Shown here piece by piece: positions 1 to 6,396 of a stretch of 7,763 bases of DNA (the stretch's first letter is position 1; each line of letters starts with the position of its first letter). A model generated the notes under the pieces. That model worked only from the letters and a program-made list of their open reading frames with translations. It made no database searches and was not told where the DNA came from. The stretch comes from JALNYB01 sp023230065 (GTDB lineage: Archaea; Thermoplasmatota; Thermoplasmata; Methanomassiliicoccales; Methanomethylophilaceae): the NCBI GenBank assembly GCA_034006405.1, contig JAVESW010000058.1, positions 1 through 7,763 of the forward strand. Reading direction: 5' to 3'. Made by a program: the position numbers and the translations under genes.

Positions 1-107
1 TATCCGTCCAATGGATTTTTCTGAACACGAGGATACGAACGAGAAAACCCGGTGGAAAAATGGCATCGGGACCGAACGCTTTCAGAGAAATCGACTGAAA
101 CGTATCA
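1..107. other. chromosomal flank left of the element
   Basis: This short stretch lies outside the left attachment site. Before integration it would have followed the 3' end of the tRNA-Lys gene directly. I see no convincing gene in it. A frame is open from base 11 to the stop at 176-178, but it runs straight through the attachment core into the element, so it is probably chance. Confidence 0.5.
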
Positions 108-126
108 GCGGGCCTGAAGGGATTCG
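108..126. repeat. attL core (displaced tRNA-Lys 3' end)
   Basis: These 19 bases match 7639-7657 exactly and correspond to the T-arm/acceptor 3' half of tRNA-Lys in the same orientation. Similarity stops on both sides: TCA precedes the core here against GTG at attR, and TTAC follows here against AACC at attR. No further tRNA structure follows, so this is a displaced tail and not a second tRNA gene. Confidence 0.88.
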
Positions 127-193
127 TTACGATTCTTGTCCAGCTTCTGATCCCATGATTCTATCGAGCCCCCTTTGAGCTCCAATAGGACGT

Positions 194-204
194 TTCGAAT
201 CCCT
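194..204 (-). repeat. inverted partial copy of the att core / T-arm
   Basis: TTCGAATCCCT here is the exact reverse complement of 7649-7659 in the tRNA T-arm. Its last nine bases are the reverse complement of 118-126 in attL. The attL region therefore contains an inverted repeat of the core edge, 70 bp apart, between the attachment site and the rep start. It could be an integrase arm or accessory binding site, or an old remnant of the tRNA end. The function is not shown. Confidence 0.45.
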
Positions 205-220
205 GGCGAAAACCTATTAG

Positions 221-1426
221 ATGACGGTTCCAAAAGCGTCCGAAACCTCTGCATTAGCCGACTCTCCAGAGGGCCTCTCTTTGAGGGTCAGTTTGTCGGA
301 GATCATCAGGAATGCCCCTGTTATCGAACGCCGTGCGGGAGAGTCCGGATGTTGGCCTTACGAGTCCGATGAACTCATAACCAAGCTCGTCAACGGAGAG
401 ATGTCGATAAGCGATCCTCGCCTGCAGGCCATACTTCTGGATTGGATCGAGTCTGCGGATTACAACAAGTTCCTGAATCTCGAATCCGGAGACGTGGTCT
501 ATGCGCAGGCCGCCAAGAGGGGGAACGTGGTCTATGCCACGAGGAAGACGAAGAAGAGGGATGCCCTCAAGACGGCATTGGACAGCAAGGTCTTCGACGA
601 ACCTATCAAAGGGTTCAGGAACAGAAGGAGGACGAGATTGCTGCTATGCACCGTGAACTTCGACAGATCCCGGTTCACTGCGGAACAGGCATGGGCCGCA
701 CTGCGCTCGACTCCCGTCGAGGGTTTGGACTACACATACAATGTGATGAACTCTCTCAACGCGAACATCAGCAAGATCTTCGGGAAACACGGCACGCTCA
801 CATCCAAGGAGGCACAGTCCTCCGGGTATCCTGCACCCCATCTGATCTTCATCCTCGATGAACCCGTCACGGTGGAACGCCATATCGGGAAGGGCGGACA
901 CATCTCATGGAGGATATGCGACCATAGGATTCTGAACAGGATCGGCAAAGGATCTCTCATGAGAAAACTCGCCAGAGCGGATCATCACGCGGCCATAGAT
1001 CTGAATCCGATCTGGAAGCACGGTTTCATCGATTTCGAGGGCATAGTCTCCGAGGACGGTTCCAGGTCCGGAAGGGATGCGGTGACATACCCGTTCAAGT
1101 ATCTCGTCAAGTGCCTCACCGAGGACGGTTCCAACTCCATCAAAGGCGTTCCCGACATCAATTCGGTGAAGGACAAAGACAAACGCACCATGCTTTTCAC
1201 ACATCTCGGAAACAAGTGCTTCAGGACGAGGGACGTTTCTTTCGGAAAGGGATTCAAAGATCGCATCGGCATGCTGCCCGAAGAGAAGCCCTCCGAAGCT
1301 ACCAAGTGGAAGAGGGTCAGAACAGTGACCGATCTCGAATACAACCTCATCAGCGCTTACAACGAACAGCTCGCAATCGCCAGATTCAGGGATGCAATGG
1401 GGTTGCAAAGCGGTGAACCGACATGA
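221..1426 (+). CDS. probable HUH-type replication initiator (Rep)
   Basis: This 401-residue protein probably nicks the circular form of the element to start rolling-circle replication. The sequence shows the usual order of HUH Rep motifs: a hydrophobic strand LLLCTVNF (140-147, motif 1 position); GYPAPHLIFIL (202-212, motif 2 position); then WKHGFIDFEGI (265-275) leading into TYPFKYLVK (289-297), where Y290 or Y294 with K297 fits motif 3. A following NKCFRTRD stretch (331-338) resembles the segment after motif 3 in archaeal plasmid Reps. Motif 2 shows only one histidine (H207) instead of His-x-His, so the metal site is degenerate or arranged differently. No Shine-Dalgarno sequence or clear TATA box precedes the ATG, and a later start such as M61 cannot be excluded. 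The stop overlaps the next ORF as ATGA. Codon use is GC-rich, like the integrase. Confidence 0.68.
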   Translation: MTVPKASETSALADSPEGLSLRVSLSEIIRNAPVIERRAGESGCWPYESDELITKLVNGEMSISDPRLQAILLDWIESADYNKFLNLESGDVVYAQAAKRGNVVYATRKTKKRDALKTALDSKVFDEPIKGFRNRRRTRLLLCTVNFDRSRFTAEQAWAALRSTPVEGLDYTYNVMNSLNANISKIFGKHGTLTSKEAQSSGYPAPHLIFILDEPVTVERHIGKGGHISWRICDHRILNRIGKGSLMRKLARADHHAAIDLNPIWKHGFIDFEGIVSEDGSRSGRDAVTYPFKYLVKCLTEDGSNSIKGVPDINSVKDKDKRTMLFTHLGNKCFRTRDVSFGKGFKDRIGMLPEEKPSEATKWKRVRTVTDLEYNLISAYNEQLAIARFRDAMGLQSGEPT

Positions 1427-1743
1427 TCCCCTCAAGGTTCAGGACTGTTCTTTCAGTTGTTCTTCACAATCTTGCCAGTTATTCACATCAGGCTATCCAG
1501 CGTTTCGTACAGGCTTCAACCGGGTTCGTTCTTCAAGCATTATCTGATATCTCTGAACTATCCTACAGTTTCTTTTGCAGTCACTGCGAGGCATACAAGA
1601 GAAAGATAGCTGACAGAGCATCCCGTACGTCTTACATCAAGGATATCAATGGAATGAGACGCAAGGTCGTTTCTCCCCCTACCAGGGAGTTTCGCGCAAT
1701 TAATTACAGACCGCCATTACGGCGTCTTTTCAGGCGATTGTAG
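1423..1743 (+). CDS. small basic hypothetical protein coupled to rep
   Basis: This 106-codon ORF starts inside the rep stop codon (ATGA overlap), a layout typical of translational coupling. I do not recognise a family. The protein has an alternating hydrophobic N-terminal half (about residues 7-50), a CSHC pair near residues 52-55, and a strongly Arg-rich C-terminus (RRPPLRRLFRRL), which could suit nucleic-acid binding. Third codon positions are less GC-biased than in rep, which weakens the case for a real gene. The stop is TAG, followed after one base by a perfect small hairpin; if TAG were read through, the frame stays open to another TAG at 1918-1920, although open frames are expected by chance in that GC-rich stretch. 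Confidence 0.38.
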   Translation: MIPSRFRTVLSVVLHNLASYSHQAIQRFVQASTGFVLQALSDISELSYSFFCSHCEAYKRKIADRASRTSYIKDINGMRRKVVSPPTREFRAINYRPPLRRLFRRL

Positions 1744-1744
1744 C

Positions 1745-1759
1745 AACAACGATGTTGTT
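1745..1759 (+). repeat. perfect 6-bp hairpin after the ORF stop
   Basis: AACAAC and GTTGTT pair perfectly around a 3-nt GAT loop, beginning two bases after the TAG stop at 1741-1743. No T-tract follows, so a bacterial-style terminator is unlikely. It could protect the 3' end of the rep transcript or be the first element of the hairpin array. Confidence 0.5.
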
Positions 1760-1795
1760 ATCCCGACAGCTCGTGCACGGCCACGCGACGGCATG

Positions 1796-1822
1796 GCCCC
1801 CTAGGGCCTCCGGCCAGGGGGC
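1796..1822. repeat. 11-bp GC hairpin with a 2-nt bulge
   Basis: GCCCCCT (1796-1802) pairs with AGGGGGC (1816-1822), and inside it GGCC (1805-1808) pairs with GGCC (1812-1815) around a TCC loop. The only unpaired stem bases are A1803 and G1804. The structure is compact and stable on either strand and is the strongest short hairpin in the window. Confidence 0.7.
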
Positions 1823-1848
1823 GCCGGCGGGTGGACGGCACGAAGGTC

Positions 1849-1877
1849 GAGGCAGAGCGAAGCGTAGCCGAGGCCTC
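1849..1877. repeat. hairpin with GAGCGAAGCG loop
   Basis: GAGGC (1849-1853) pairs with GCCTC (1873-1877), enclosing a loop with GAGCGAAGCG at 1855-1864. An alternative pairing of GGC (1851-1853) with GCC (1867-1869) closes the same motif more tightly. It shares base 1877 with the next hairpin, so the two may compete. Confidence 0.5.
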
Positions 1878-1916
1878 CATTCACGGTGCCGAGCGCAGCG
1901 AAGGCAACGGGAATGG
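1877..1916. repeat. long symmetric hairpin with GAGCGCAGCGAA loop
   Basis: CCATTC (1877-1882) pairs with GAATGG (1911-1916), and TGCC (1887-1890) pairs with GGCA (1903-1906). Between them ACGG faces ACGG, giving two C-G pairs flanked by A-G mismatches, so the helix is nearly continuous. The 12-nt loop is GAGCGCAGCGAA. Purine A-G mismatches at helix junctions are common in structured RNAs, which slightly favours an RNA role. Confidence 0.65.
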
Positions 1917-1919
1917 GTA

Positions 1920-1961
1920 GCATACGTCCCGGAGCGAGCGCAGCGAGCGAAGGGCGTATGC
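1920..1961. repeat. 10-bp hairpin with a long GAGCG-repeat loop
   Basis: GCATACG (1920-1926) pairs with CGTATGC (1955-1961), and CCC (1928-1930) with GGG (1952-1954), with a single bulged T1927. The 21-nt loop (1931-1951) is built from GAGCG and CAGCGA units and contains GAGCGCAGCGA at 1936-1946, the same 11-mer as in the previous hairpin loop. Confidence 0.65.
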
Positions 1962-1962
1962 C

Positions 1963-1997
1963 GACTTGATATAGATAACCCGAGTTAAAACCAAGTC
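1963..1997 (-). terminator. inverted repeat, possible terminator of the RM operon
   Basis: GACTTG (1963-1968) is the reverse complement of CAAGTC (1992-1997), and TAAC and GTTA (1976-1979, 1984-1987) form a small inner stem. Read on the minus strand it lies about 40 bases past the stop of the large nuclease-methyltransferase gene and contains T-runs (around 1987-1990 and 1998-2000), which suits archaeal T-rich termination. The stem is short and the assignment is tentative. Confidence 0.3.
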
Positions 1998-2033
1998 AAA
2001 GAGAGGTTGATATGTTTCGAGTACATGATTCGC

Positions 2034-4745
2034 TCATATTCTGTCTTTATCGACGATGATAGCATTCCTAATATGGAAGATGCCTAGGAGCGTATTGGTA
2101 ATATCATCTGCGATATCGTCCAATCCGAAAGCTTCCAATATGGCCAAATCCAATTGTCTGCGATCTTCCATCTTTACTTCTTCTGGAATTTCCTTTATAT
2201 CACGATGGAGAAGGGGCTCAAATTTATCCAGAATATTTTTACGATGTCCATCATTAATCAATTTGGGATTAAGCATCATTAACATGCGTTTCAACCTTGT
2301 GGCAGATAGATCCAGGACTCCTTCTCCACGTCCGAATCCGCACGATTCTATCATCAGCATTCCCAGTGTAGAGTTCATTAGCGCATGACATAAATCTACG
2401 TCAGTAGATTTAGACAATCTAGTCAGGCGGATGAGCCTTTGATTGACAAATGCTCTCGAAGATGGGCGATACACGCATATTCTATTTCCTGGATTCATTG
2501 AGACGGTCAAATCCGCTATTGTTGAATCTGACATCTCGTACCAGTGCATATTGGGTCTTTTTAGAACTTCAATCAACGGTTGATTCGTTGTATTGACACC
2601 ACCTTCGAATAGATTGATCCAAGATAATGCTCCAGTTGCCTTTGTTTTCTTCAATTGATCAATGCTATCGGAGCAACAGAATGCTATTCCGTCTGGTTCT
2701 ATTGTCAATCTTTTTGTGTTCTTTGATGAAAGTACTACAGGTTTCAGGTATTTTGCTTCGATGTTGTTATTGTTGCTAGGGTAGAACAATTTGTCCCAAC
2801 CTCTCCTTTCGCCTCTGTTGATGTTAAAATAATCTGAAACAGGTACTACTTTGTTCTTTAGACGTTGATACCAATGGGCGTTTGTGAACAATGACATTGG
2901 TCCAAGACCCACAGAAGCTATATCTTGCATTTCTTCGAAGGTGTATGAATTAAGATAAATCGATTCGGAATCTTTTTTTCTCATCCAAATTGAGGTAACC
3001 ATGTCGTTATAAATACTTTCATCAGCCCAATATTCGATTCTATTGGCTGTAGAAACGAAATCTGTAATTTCATTATCATCGCGGTATGTTGATCTCTTCT
3101 TCAGAATGAGGATAGTAGTTACCACTTTGGCGTTTTTAAACCATCTTCCAGATTGTGATATTATCACTTTTTCTAATGCGTATTTCTCGAATAATTGTTC
3201 TTTGAACTGTTGTCCCCATTCAGCATATAACCATGAATTTGAGATAATAATGCCAATGCGACCACCTTCTTTAATTAATCTTGATAGCGTCAGAGATATG
3301 TGTGCATAGAGATCACATTTCTTTCCCATTGTGTTTTCGAGTTTTTCCCTCTCAAGTTCCGGAAGGTCTTCATAGTTAACGAATGGGAGATTTGAGACAA
3401 TCGCATCGAATACGGGGAGAGGCTTCTCTAATTGGATGCCAGTTTTGGGGTGAATCATTTCGACAATTGAGCCAGATTCGAGATCGAAGACGTCTTCTTT
3501 GAAAATTTGAAGCGGAACGTCCGGAGCATCTGGTTCGAAGAGTCCTAGGGCAGTTAGTCTCAGAGGATATGCGAATTTGTCTGATGCCCATATTGTTTCT
3601 TGATAGTTGGGAATTGACCGCTCTTTCTTTAATTCCTCTGCAGCTTTTATTATTGTACCAGTTCCACAACAAGGGTCTAGAATCAACTCTCCTGAGTCAC
3701 TCATGGTTATATCTACAAGGAGTCTGGCCAACAGTTTGGGTGTTGTATATTGACCATAAGCTTCACGCTTGGAGATGTCTATGACTTTTTCTAGCATTGC
3801 TTGTAGACTATCTGGAGATATGTCTGACACTAGTACTGTTTTAAGATAGTTATTTAGTTCCAGGAACATGTTCCATATTCTTTCATCGATACAAGCATCA
3901 CCTGTCATTCTTCCAAAGATCTCTATGAAGCCACATTGATCGCAAATCTCTTCAAAAAGAGACAACCCCTCGTCGAGTGTTGTTTTTTCATCAATATTAT
4001 CAACACCTCTGGCGGCTACATAGTATTTTTTAAGATAGTGGGCGAAAAGGAATTTATTCATCCAATTGACAACGATTAGTCTTGAGAGGATGTCGACTTT
4101 ATCACTGTCTTTTGGATAGCTTTCCTTCTCATACATCCACCAATTATCGACTTCTGCCATGAATTCACGGTCGGCCTTCATATCGTCGTGTATCAATTTC
4201 TGAATCCTGGGGGATGCATCATCGATGTATTCCGTGTAGACATCTCCGTTGATCGTGTCTATTACCTTTGTTGCACGGATTTGTTGGCCTGAGAGTAATA
4301 TTTCGATGGTATCGATTATTTCATGGAGTTTGTTAATCCATACGTCACTTTTTGTTTCAACATCCGCTCTAGTTTTTATCTCGGGTGTCGACCATTGTTT
4401 TACTATTCTATAGATGTCGTCTTCATCTCTTATGAATAATGCGGCATCGGACGCATTCCAAAGGACGAAGCTGTTAAGTTTTAATGCACGAGCTTTTTGT
4501 TCTGCTGGTATGAGAGGATCATCTGCAGTAATGGGGGTTTCGGGCATTTTTAATTCCCAACCCTGTAGCAATTCATCACCAATTCCGCCGAATAATAGAA
4601 TATCTGGAAATTTGTTAATGGATGCAACAGTCATTTCTCCCGAAGCCTTTGTTATCTTCATTTGTTTTCCGTGGATGTATTTGTTGATCTCCACGACGAC
4701 ATCGATTTTCCAAGATACTTCATTGATACGGAGGCCAGAAACCAT
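2034..4745 (-). CDS. type IIG-like restriction-modification enzyme (nuclease + N6-adenine methyltransferase + specificity domain)
   Basis: This 903-residue protein appears to join cutting, methylation and target recognition in one chain. The N-terminus has a PD-(D/E)xK-like signature: PD48, then E64-x-K66 in FPDILLF...WELKMPE. A helical linker (about 120-325) follows. The gamma-class N6-methyltransferase core has GQYTTP (331-336), AdoMet motif I LDPCCGTG (356-363), and the catalytic loop SNLPF (451-455), where NPPF is usual. The C-terminal half (about 635-850), with INRGERRGWDKLF and AKYLKPV, resembles a single target-recognition domain of the TaqI/type IIG C-terminal kind. No helicase motif is seen, arguing against type I, III or ISP systems. 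Length fits MmeI-like enzymes. The start lies one base after the stop of the upstream methyltransferase, indicating coupled translation. Base composition is AT-rich compared with rep and int. Target sequence cannot be read. Confidence 0.8.
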   Translation of the reverse strand: MVSGLRINEVSWKIDVVVEINKYIHGKQMKITKASGEMTVASINKFPDILLFGGIGDELLQGWELKMPETPITADDPLIPAEQKARALKLNSFVLWNASDAALFIRDEDDIYRIVKQWSTPEIKTRADVETKSDVWINKLHEIIDTIEILLSGQQIRATKVIDTINGDVYTEYIDDASPRIQKLIHDDMKADREFMAEVDNWWMYEKESYPKDSDKVDILSRLIVVNWMNKFLFAHYLKKYYVAARGVDNIDEKTTLDEGLSLFEEICDQCGFIEIFGRMTGDACIDERIWNMFLELNNYLKTVLVSDISPDSLQAMLEKVIDISKREAYGQYTTPKLLARLLVDITMSDSGELILDPCCGTGTIIKAAEELKKERSIPNYQETIWASDKFAYPLRLTALGLFEPDAPDVPLQIFKEDVFDLESGSIVEMIHPKTGIQLEKPLPVFDAIVSNLPFVNYEDLPELEREKLENTMGKKCDLYAHISLTLSRLIKEGGRIGIIISNSWLYAEWGQQFKEQLFEKYALEKVIISQSGRWFKNAKVVTTILILKKRSTYRDDNEITDFVSTANRIEYWADESIYNDMVTSIWMRKKDSESIYLNSYTFEEMQDIASVGLGPMSLFTNAHWYQRLKNKVVPVSDYFNINRGERRGWDKLFYPSNNNNIEAKYLKPVVLSSKNTKRLTIEPDGIAFCCSDSIDQLKKTKATGALSWINLFEGGVNTTNQPLIEVLKRPNMHWYEMSDSTIADLTVSMNPGNRICVYRPSSRAFVNQRLIRLTRLSKSTDVDLCHALMNSTLGMLMIESCGFGRGEGVLDLSATRLKRMLMMLNPKLINDGHRKNILDKFEPLLHRDIKEIPEEVKMEDRRQLDLAILEAFGLDDIADDITNTLLGIFHIRNAIIVDKDRI

Positions 4746-4746
4746 A

Positions 4747-5670
4747 TTATCCCTTGTAAATTGTTAACGATTCAACACCCGACTCAATAAGGCGTTCTTT
4801 TATGACATCAATATAGTCAATCGATTGAGATTTAAAAAGGGTCACTTCCTGGTTACGTTCAATACCACAGAAATTTCTCCCTTCTTGTAATGCGGAAACA
4901 AGGAAGCTTCCACTGCCGCACGTGTTATCCATGATGAGGTCTCCAGGCTTGGAGTAAGTTCTAATGAGGTATCTGCCAAGCCCCACGGGCTTCTGTGTAG
5001 GGTGCCAGACTTTCCCTTCACTCTCTGCTGTTTTGAAATAAATGATGTCTGTGGGATATCTCTCACCATTACTTTTTACGTGAACGGGTGAAAAATCACC
5101 ATATGAACCTGAATGCTGGTTCTTGCGAATCCCTTTATCGTATGCAGAGCCCGGCTTCATTTCTGGATTATATGTGGGTTGTTTTGAGTAGAAAACACAG
5201 ACATCTTCATGTTTTCTAAGTGGTTGTTTCTTAGCATTTAAAAAATTGGTCGGTTTTGATTTTTCCCAGACGATTTTGTATTTGAACATATCTTCGTTGG
5301 ATAGAATTAATCTGGCTGTGAAAAGGCCTTGAGAGGTTAGCACTATGGCACCATCGGGTTTGACTATTCTCTTATATTGGCACCATAGCTCTTTGAGATC
5401 GAGTATGCTATCCCAGCGATTCTGCGTTGTTCCATATGGGAGATCGCACAGAACCATATCTACTGAGTTGTCGGGCATTCTTTTCATTATTTCTAAACAA
5501 TCTCCTTCAAACACGGAGTTCGTCATTTCTTCAATAAATATGGGGCCTTTCGGTACCTTCTTGGTTGTAACTTGCGGATTATAAGGAGTGACTACTGTCC
5601 TCCCTCCCGCAGCATCATATTCACTTAGTGTTGATGTCAATTCCAAACTATCGACCCCGGTTACATACAC
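4747..5670 (-). CDS. beta-class DNA methyltransferase (N6-adenine or N4-cytosine)
   Basis: This protein would methylate DNA from AdoMet, probably protecting the site cut by the adjacent nuclease. The motif order, catalytic motif first and AdoMet motif last, marks the beta class: F54-EGDCLEIM, then CDLPYG (75-80, motif IV with the common DLPY form), HPTQKP (223-228) and DNTCGSGSF (248-256, motif I). An asymmetric type IIG site often needs a second methyltransferase for the other strand, which explains the pairing. The family core normally begins near the F-x-GDC segment, so the first 48 residues are an extension; M49 (codon at 5526-5524) is a plausible alternative start, but neither start has a clear Shine-Dalgarno sequence. 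A TATA-like TTATATTG on the minus strand (5711-5704) could give an internal promoter. Its stop is separated from the next gene by one base. Confidence 0.9.
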   Translation of the reverse strand: MYVTGVDSLELTSTLSEYDAAGGRTVVTPYNPQVTTKKVPKGPIFIEEMTNSVFEGDCLEIMKRMPDNSVDMVLCDLPYGTTQNRWDSILDLKELWCQYKRIVKPDGAIVLTSQGLFTARLILSNEDMFKYKIVWEKSKPTNFLNAKKQPLRKHEDVCVFYSKQPTYNPEMKPGSAYDKGIRKNQHSGSYGDFSPVHVKSNGERYPTDIIYFKTAESEGKVWHPTQKPVGLGRYLIRTYSKPGDLIMDNTCGSGSFLVSALQEGRNFCGIERNQEVTLFKSQSIDYIDVIKERLIESGVESLTIYKG

Positions 5671-5735
5671 TCTTTAGTTCTGTTGTATACTTGTTTAGTT
5701 TAACAATATAATCTAATAATAGTCCGTACTCGGCC

Positions 5736-6308
5736 TCATTGTCCACAATTCATCATCTCCTCCCTCATTTTTTCTATTTGTTTCCTAAGTTCGGAGGTTG
5801 ATTGGTTGCTTTTGAGGTAATTATCGGCAAGCATCGCATTTGTGTTTTCGGTACAGATTTCCGTTAGGAGATAGACTATGGAGCACTTCACGAATTCTTG
5901 GTGGTTTTTGAAACATTCGGTACGTTCCACGGTGCGGTCTATCTGGGCCGCCAAACCCTTTGGGAGACTTAGAAGAACATCAATGTCTTTCTCCGATTTT
6001 GATATGGCGTTTGCTACTGCCTTTCTGTACGATTCGGTGCTAGATTTGATTGATTCTCTATAGAATTCAAGGCGAACATCACGGTCAGCATCGCTTTTTT
6101 CTTGGAGGTAGATCATTATCTCTGCCTCTGTACAACAGATGAAATGGATGAATCTGCGGACCCCGTCGATGACGCAATCCGGTCTGGACGAATGGGTATT
6201 TCCTACCATATTGTCGATGGCCAAAGCGAGACCGTCCGGTACCCTAACCATGAGGCTCGCGTTCTTTTTGCCATCATTCTTTGTTATTATTCCCATGTAT
6301 TCATCCAT
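5736..6308 (-). CDS. tandem ribbon-helix-helix regulator, likely controller of the RM operon
   Basis: This 190-residue protein contains two similar ribbon-helix-helix (RHH) units. The first (about 17-57) has VRVPDGLALAID, and the second (about 109-151) has LSLPKGLAAQID; each is followed by a second helix ending in hydrophobic residues. The shared P-x-GLA-x-x-ID pattern recurs 92 residues apart, indicating internal duplication. A charged helix lies between the units, and the C-terminus (about 170-187) looks like a short coiled coil. RHH proteins usually dimerise to form one DNA-binding unit, so two copies in one chain could fold as a pseudo-dimer or bridge two sites. As first gene of the operon, 65 bp before the methyltransferase, it probably represses its own promoter and may act on the divergent int promoter. 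M5 (codon 6296-6294) is an alternative start, since the promoter implies a leaderless or nearly leaderless mRNA. Confidence 0.72.
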   Translation of the reverse strand: MDEYMGIITKNDGKKNASLMVRVPDGLALAIDNMVGNTHSSRPDCVIDGVRRFIHFICCTEAEIMIYLQEKSDADRDVRLEFYRESIKSSTESYRKAVANAISKSEKDIDVLLSLPKGLAAQIDRTVERTECFKNHQEFVKCSIVYLLTEICTENTNAMLADNYLKSNQSTSELRKQIEKMREEMMNCGQ

Positions 6309-6327
6309 TTTAGTGAGATAATTCTAA

Positions 6328-6335
6328 CTTTATAA
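6328..6335 (-). promoter_or_regulatory. TATA box of the RM/RHH operon
   Basis: The minus strand reads TTATAAAG here, centred about 23 bases before the ATG at 6308. Archaeal TATA boxes sit about 26-27 bases before the start site, so the transcript would begin at or just beside the first ATG and be leaderless. No Shine-Dalgarno sequence lies in front of that ATG, which is consistent. Confidence 0.55.
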
Positions 6336-6353
6336 CTCTCATGTTACGAATCA

Positions 6354-6383
6354 ATATCATATATATGTTTTATGTGATGATAT
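6354..6383. promoter_or_regulatory. inverted repeat in the divergent promoter region, candidate operator
   Basis: ATATCAT (6354-6360) and ATGATAT (6377-6383) are perfect 7-bp inverted arms around a 16-bp AT-rich spacer. The pair lies between the leftward RM promoter and the rightward small-ORF/integrase start and overlaps TATA-like sequence for the rightward direction. It is a natural candidate site for the tandem RHH regulator, but AT-rich DNA gives such repeats by chance fairly often. Confidence 0.4.
6360..6367 (+). promoter_or_regulatory. candidate TATA box for the small ORF-integrase transcript
   Basis: TATATATG centred near 6363 would place the transcription start near 6390, giving a leader of about 20 bases that contains the GGAGG site. 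A second candidate, TATAATTA (6381-6388), would start transcription at about the ATG and make the Shine-Dalgarno sequence useless, so the upstream box is preferred. Confidence 0.4.
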
Positions 6384-6396
6384 AATTACAAAATAC

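Larger units (their letters stand above)
1772..1961. other. GC-rich tandem hairpin array; candidate replication origin or structured RNA
   Basis: This non-coding stretch lies between convergent genes and is much richer in GC than the DNA on its right. It begins with the palindrome CGTGCACG (1772-1779), has a direct repeat GACGGCA (1787-1793 and 1834-1840), and then contains strong stem-loops at 1796-1822, 1849-1877, 1877-1916 and 1920-1961. Three of the loops carry variants of the same motif: GAGCGAAGCG (1855-1864), GAGCGCAGCGA (1891-1901) and GAGCGCAGCGA again (1936-1946). Recurrence of one loop motif on unrelated stems points to selection for structure or protein binding. Position next to rep suggests an origin; a structured RNA or transcript 3'-end element are alternatives. 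The 78-codon frame across it is low-complexity and not a credible gene. Confidence 0.6.

Noticed and set aside
11..178. 55-codon open frame at the left edge, plus strand
   Set aside because: It crosses the attL core from chromosome into element, has no recognisable motif and no ribosome-binding site; a real gene spanning the junction is unlikely.
108..180. Possible second tRNA gene at the left end
   Set aside because: Only the 19-bp 3' end matches tRNA-Lys; no T-stem partner, anticodon or D-arm sequence follows.
905..1435. 176-codon minus-strand open frame opposite rep
   Set aside because: It is the antisense shadow of rep, which has clear family motifs on the plus strand; GC-rich third positions keep the opposite frame open.
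1752..1988. 78-codon open frame through the GC-rich hairpin region
   Set aside because: The product is a low-complexity Arg/Gly/Ser-rich translation of the stem-loop repeats; GC-rich DNA is open in many frames, and the stems explain the sequence better.
1742..2033. CRISPR array
   Set aside because: The repeats are short, irregular and part of stem-loops, with no evenly spaced unique spacers and no cas gene.
2034..5670. Type I, III, ISP, BREX or DISARM system
   Set aside because: No helicase or ATPase motif, separate specificity subunit, or phosphatase gene is present; nuclease, methyltransferase and recognition regions lie in one chain.
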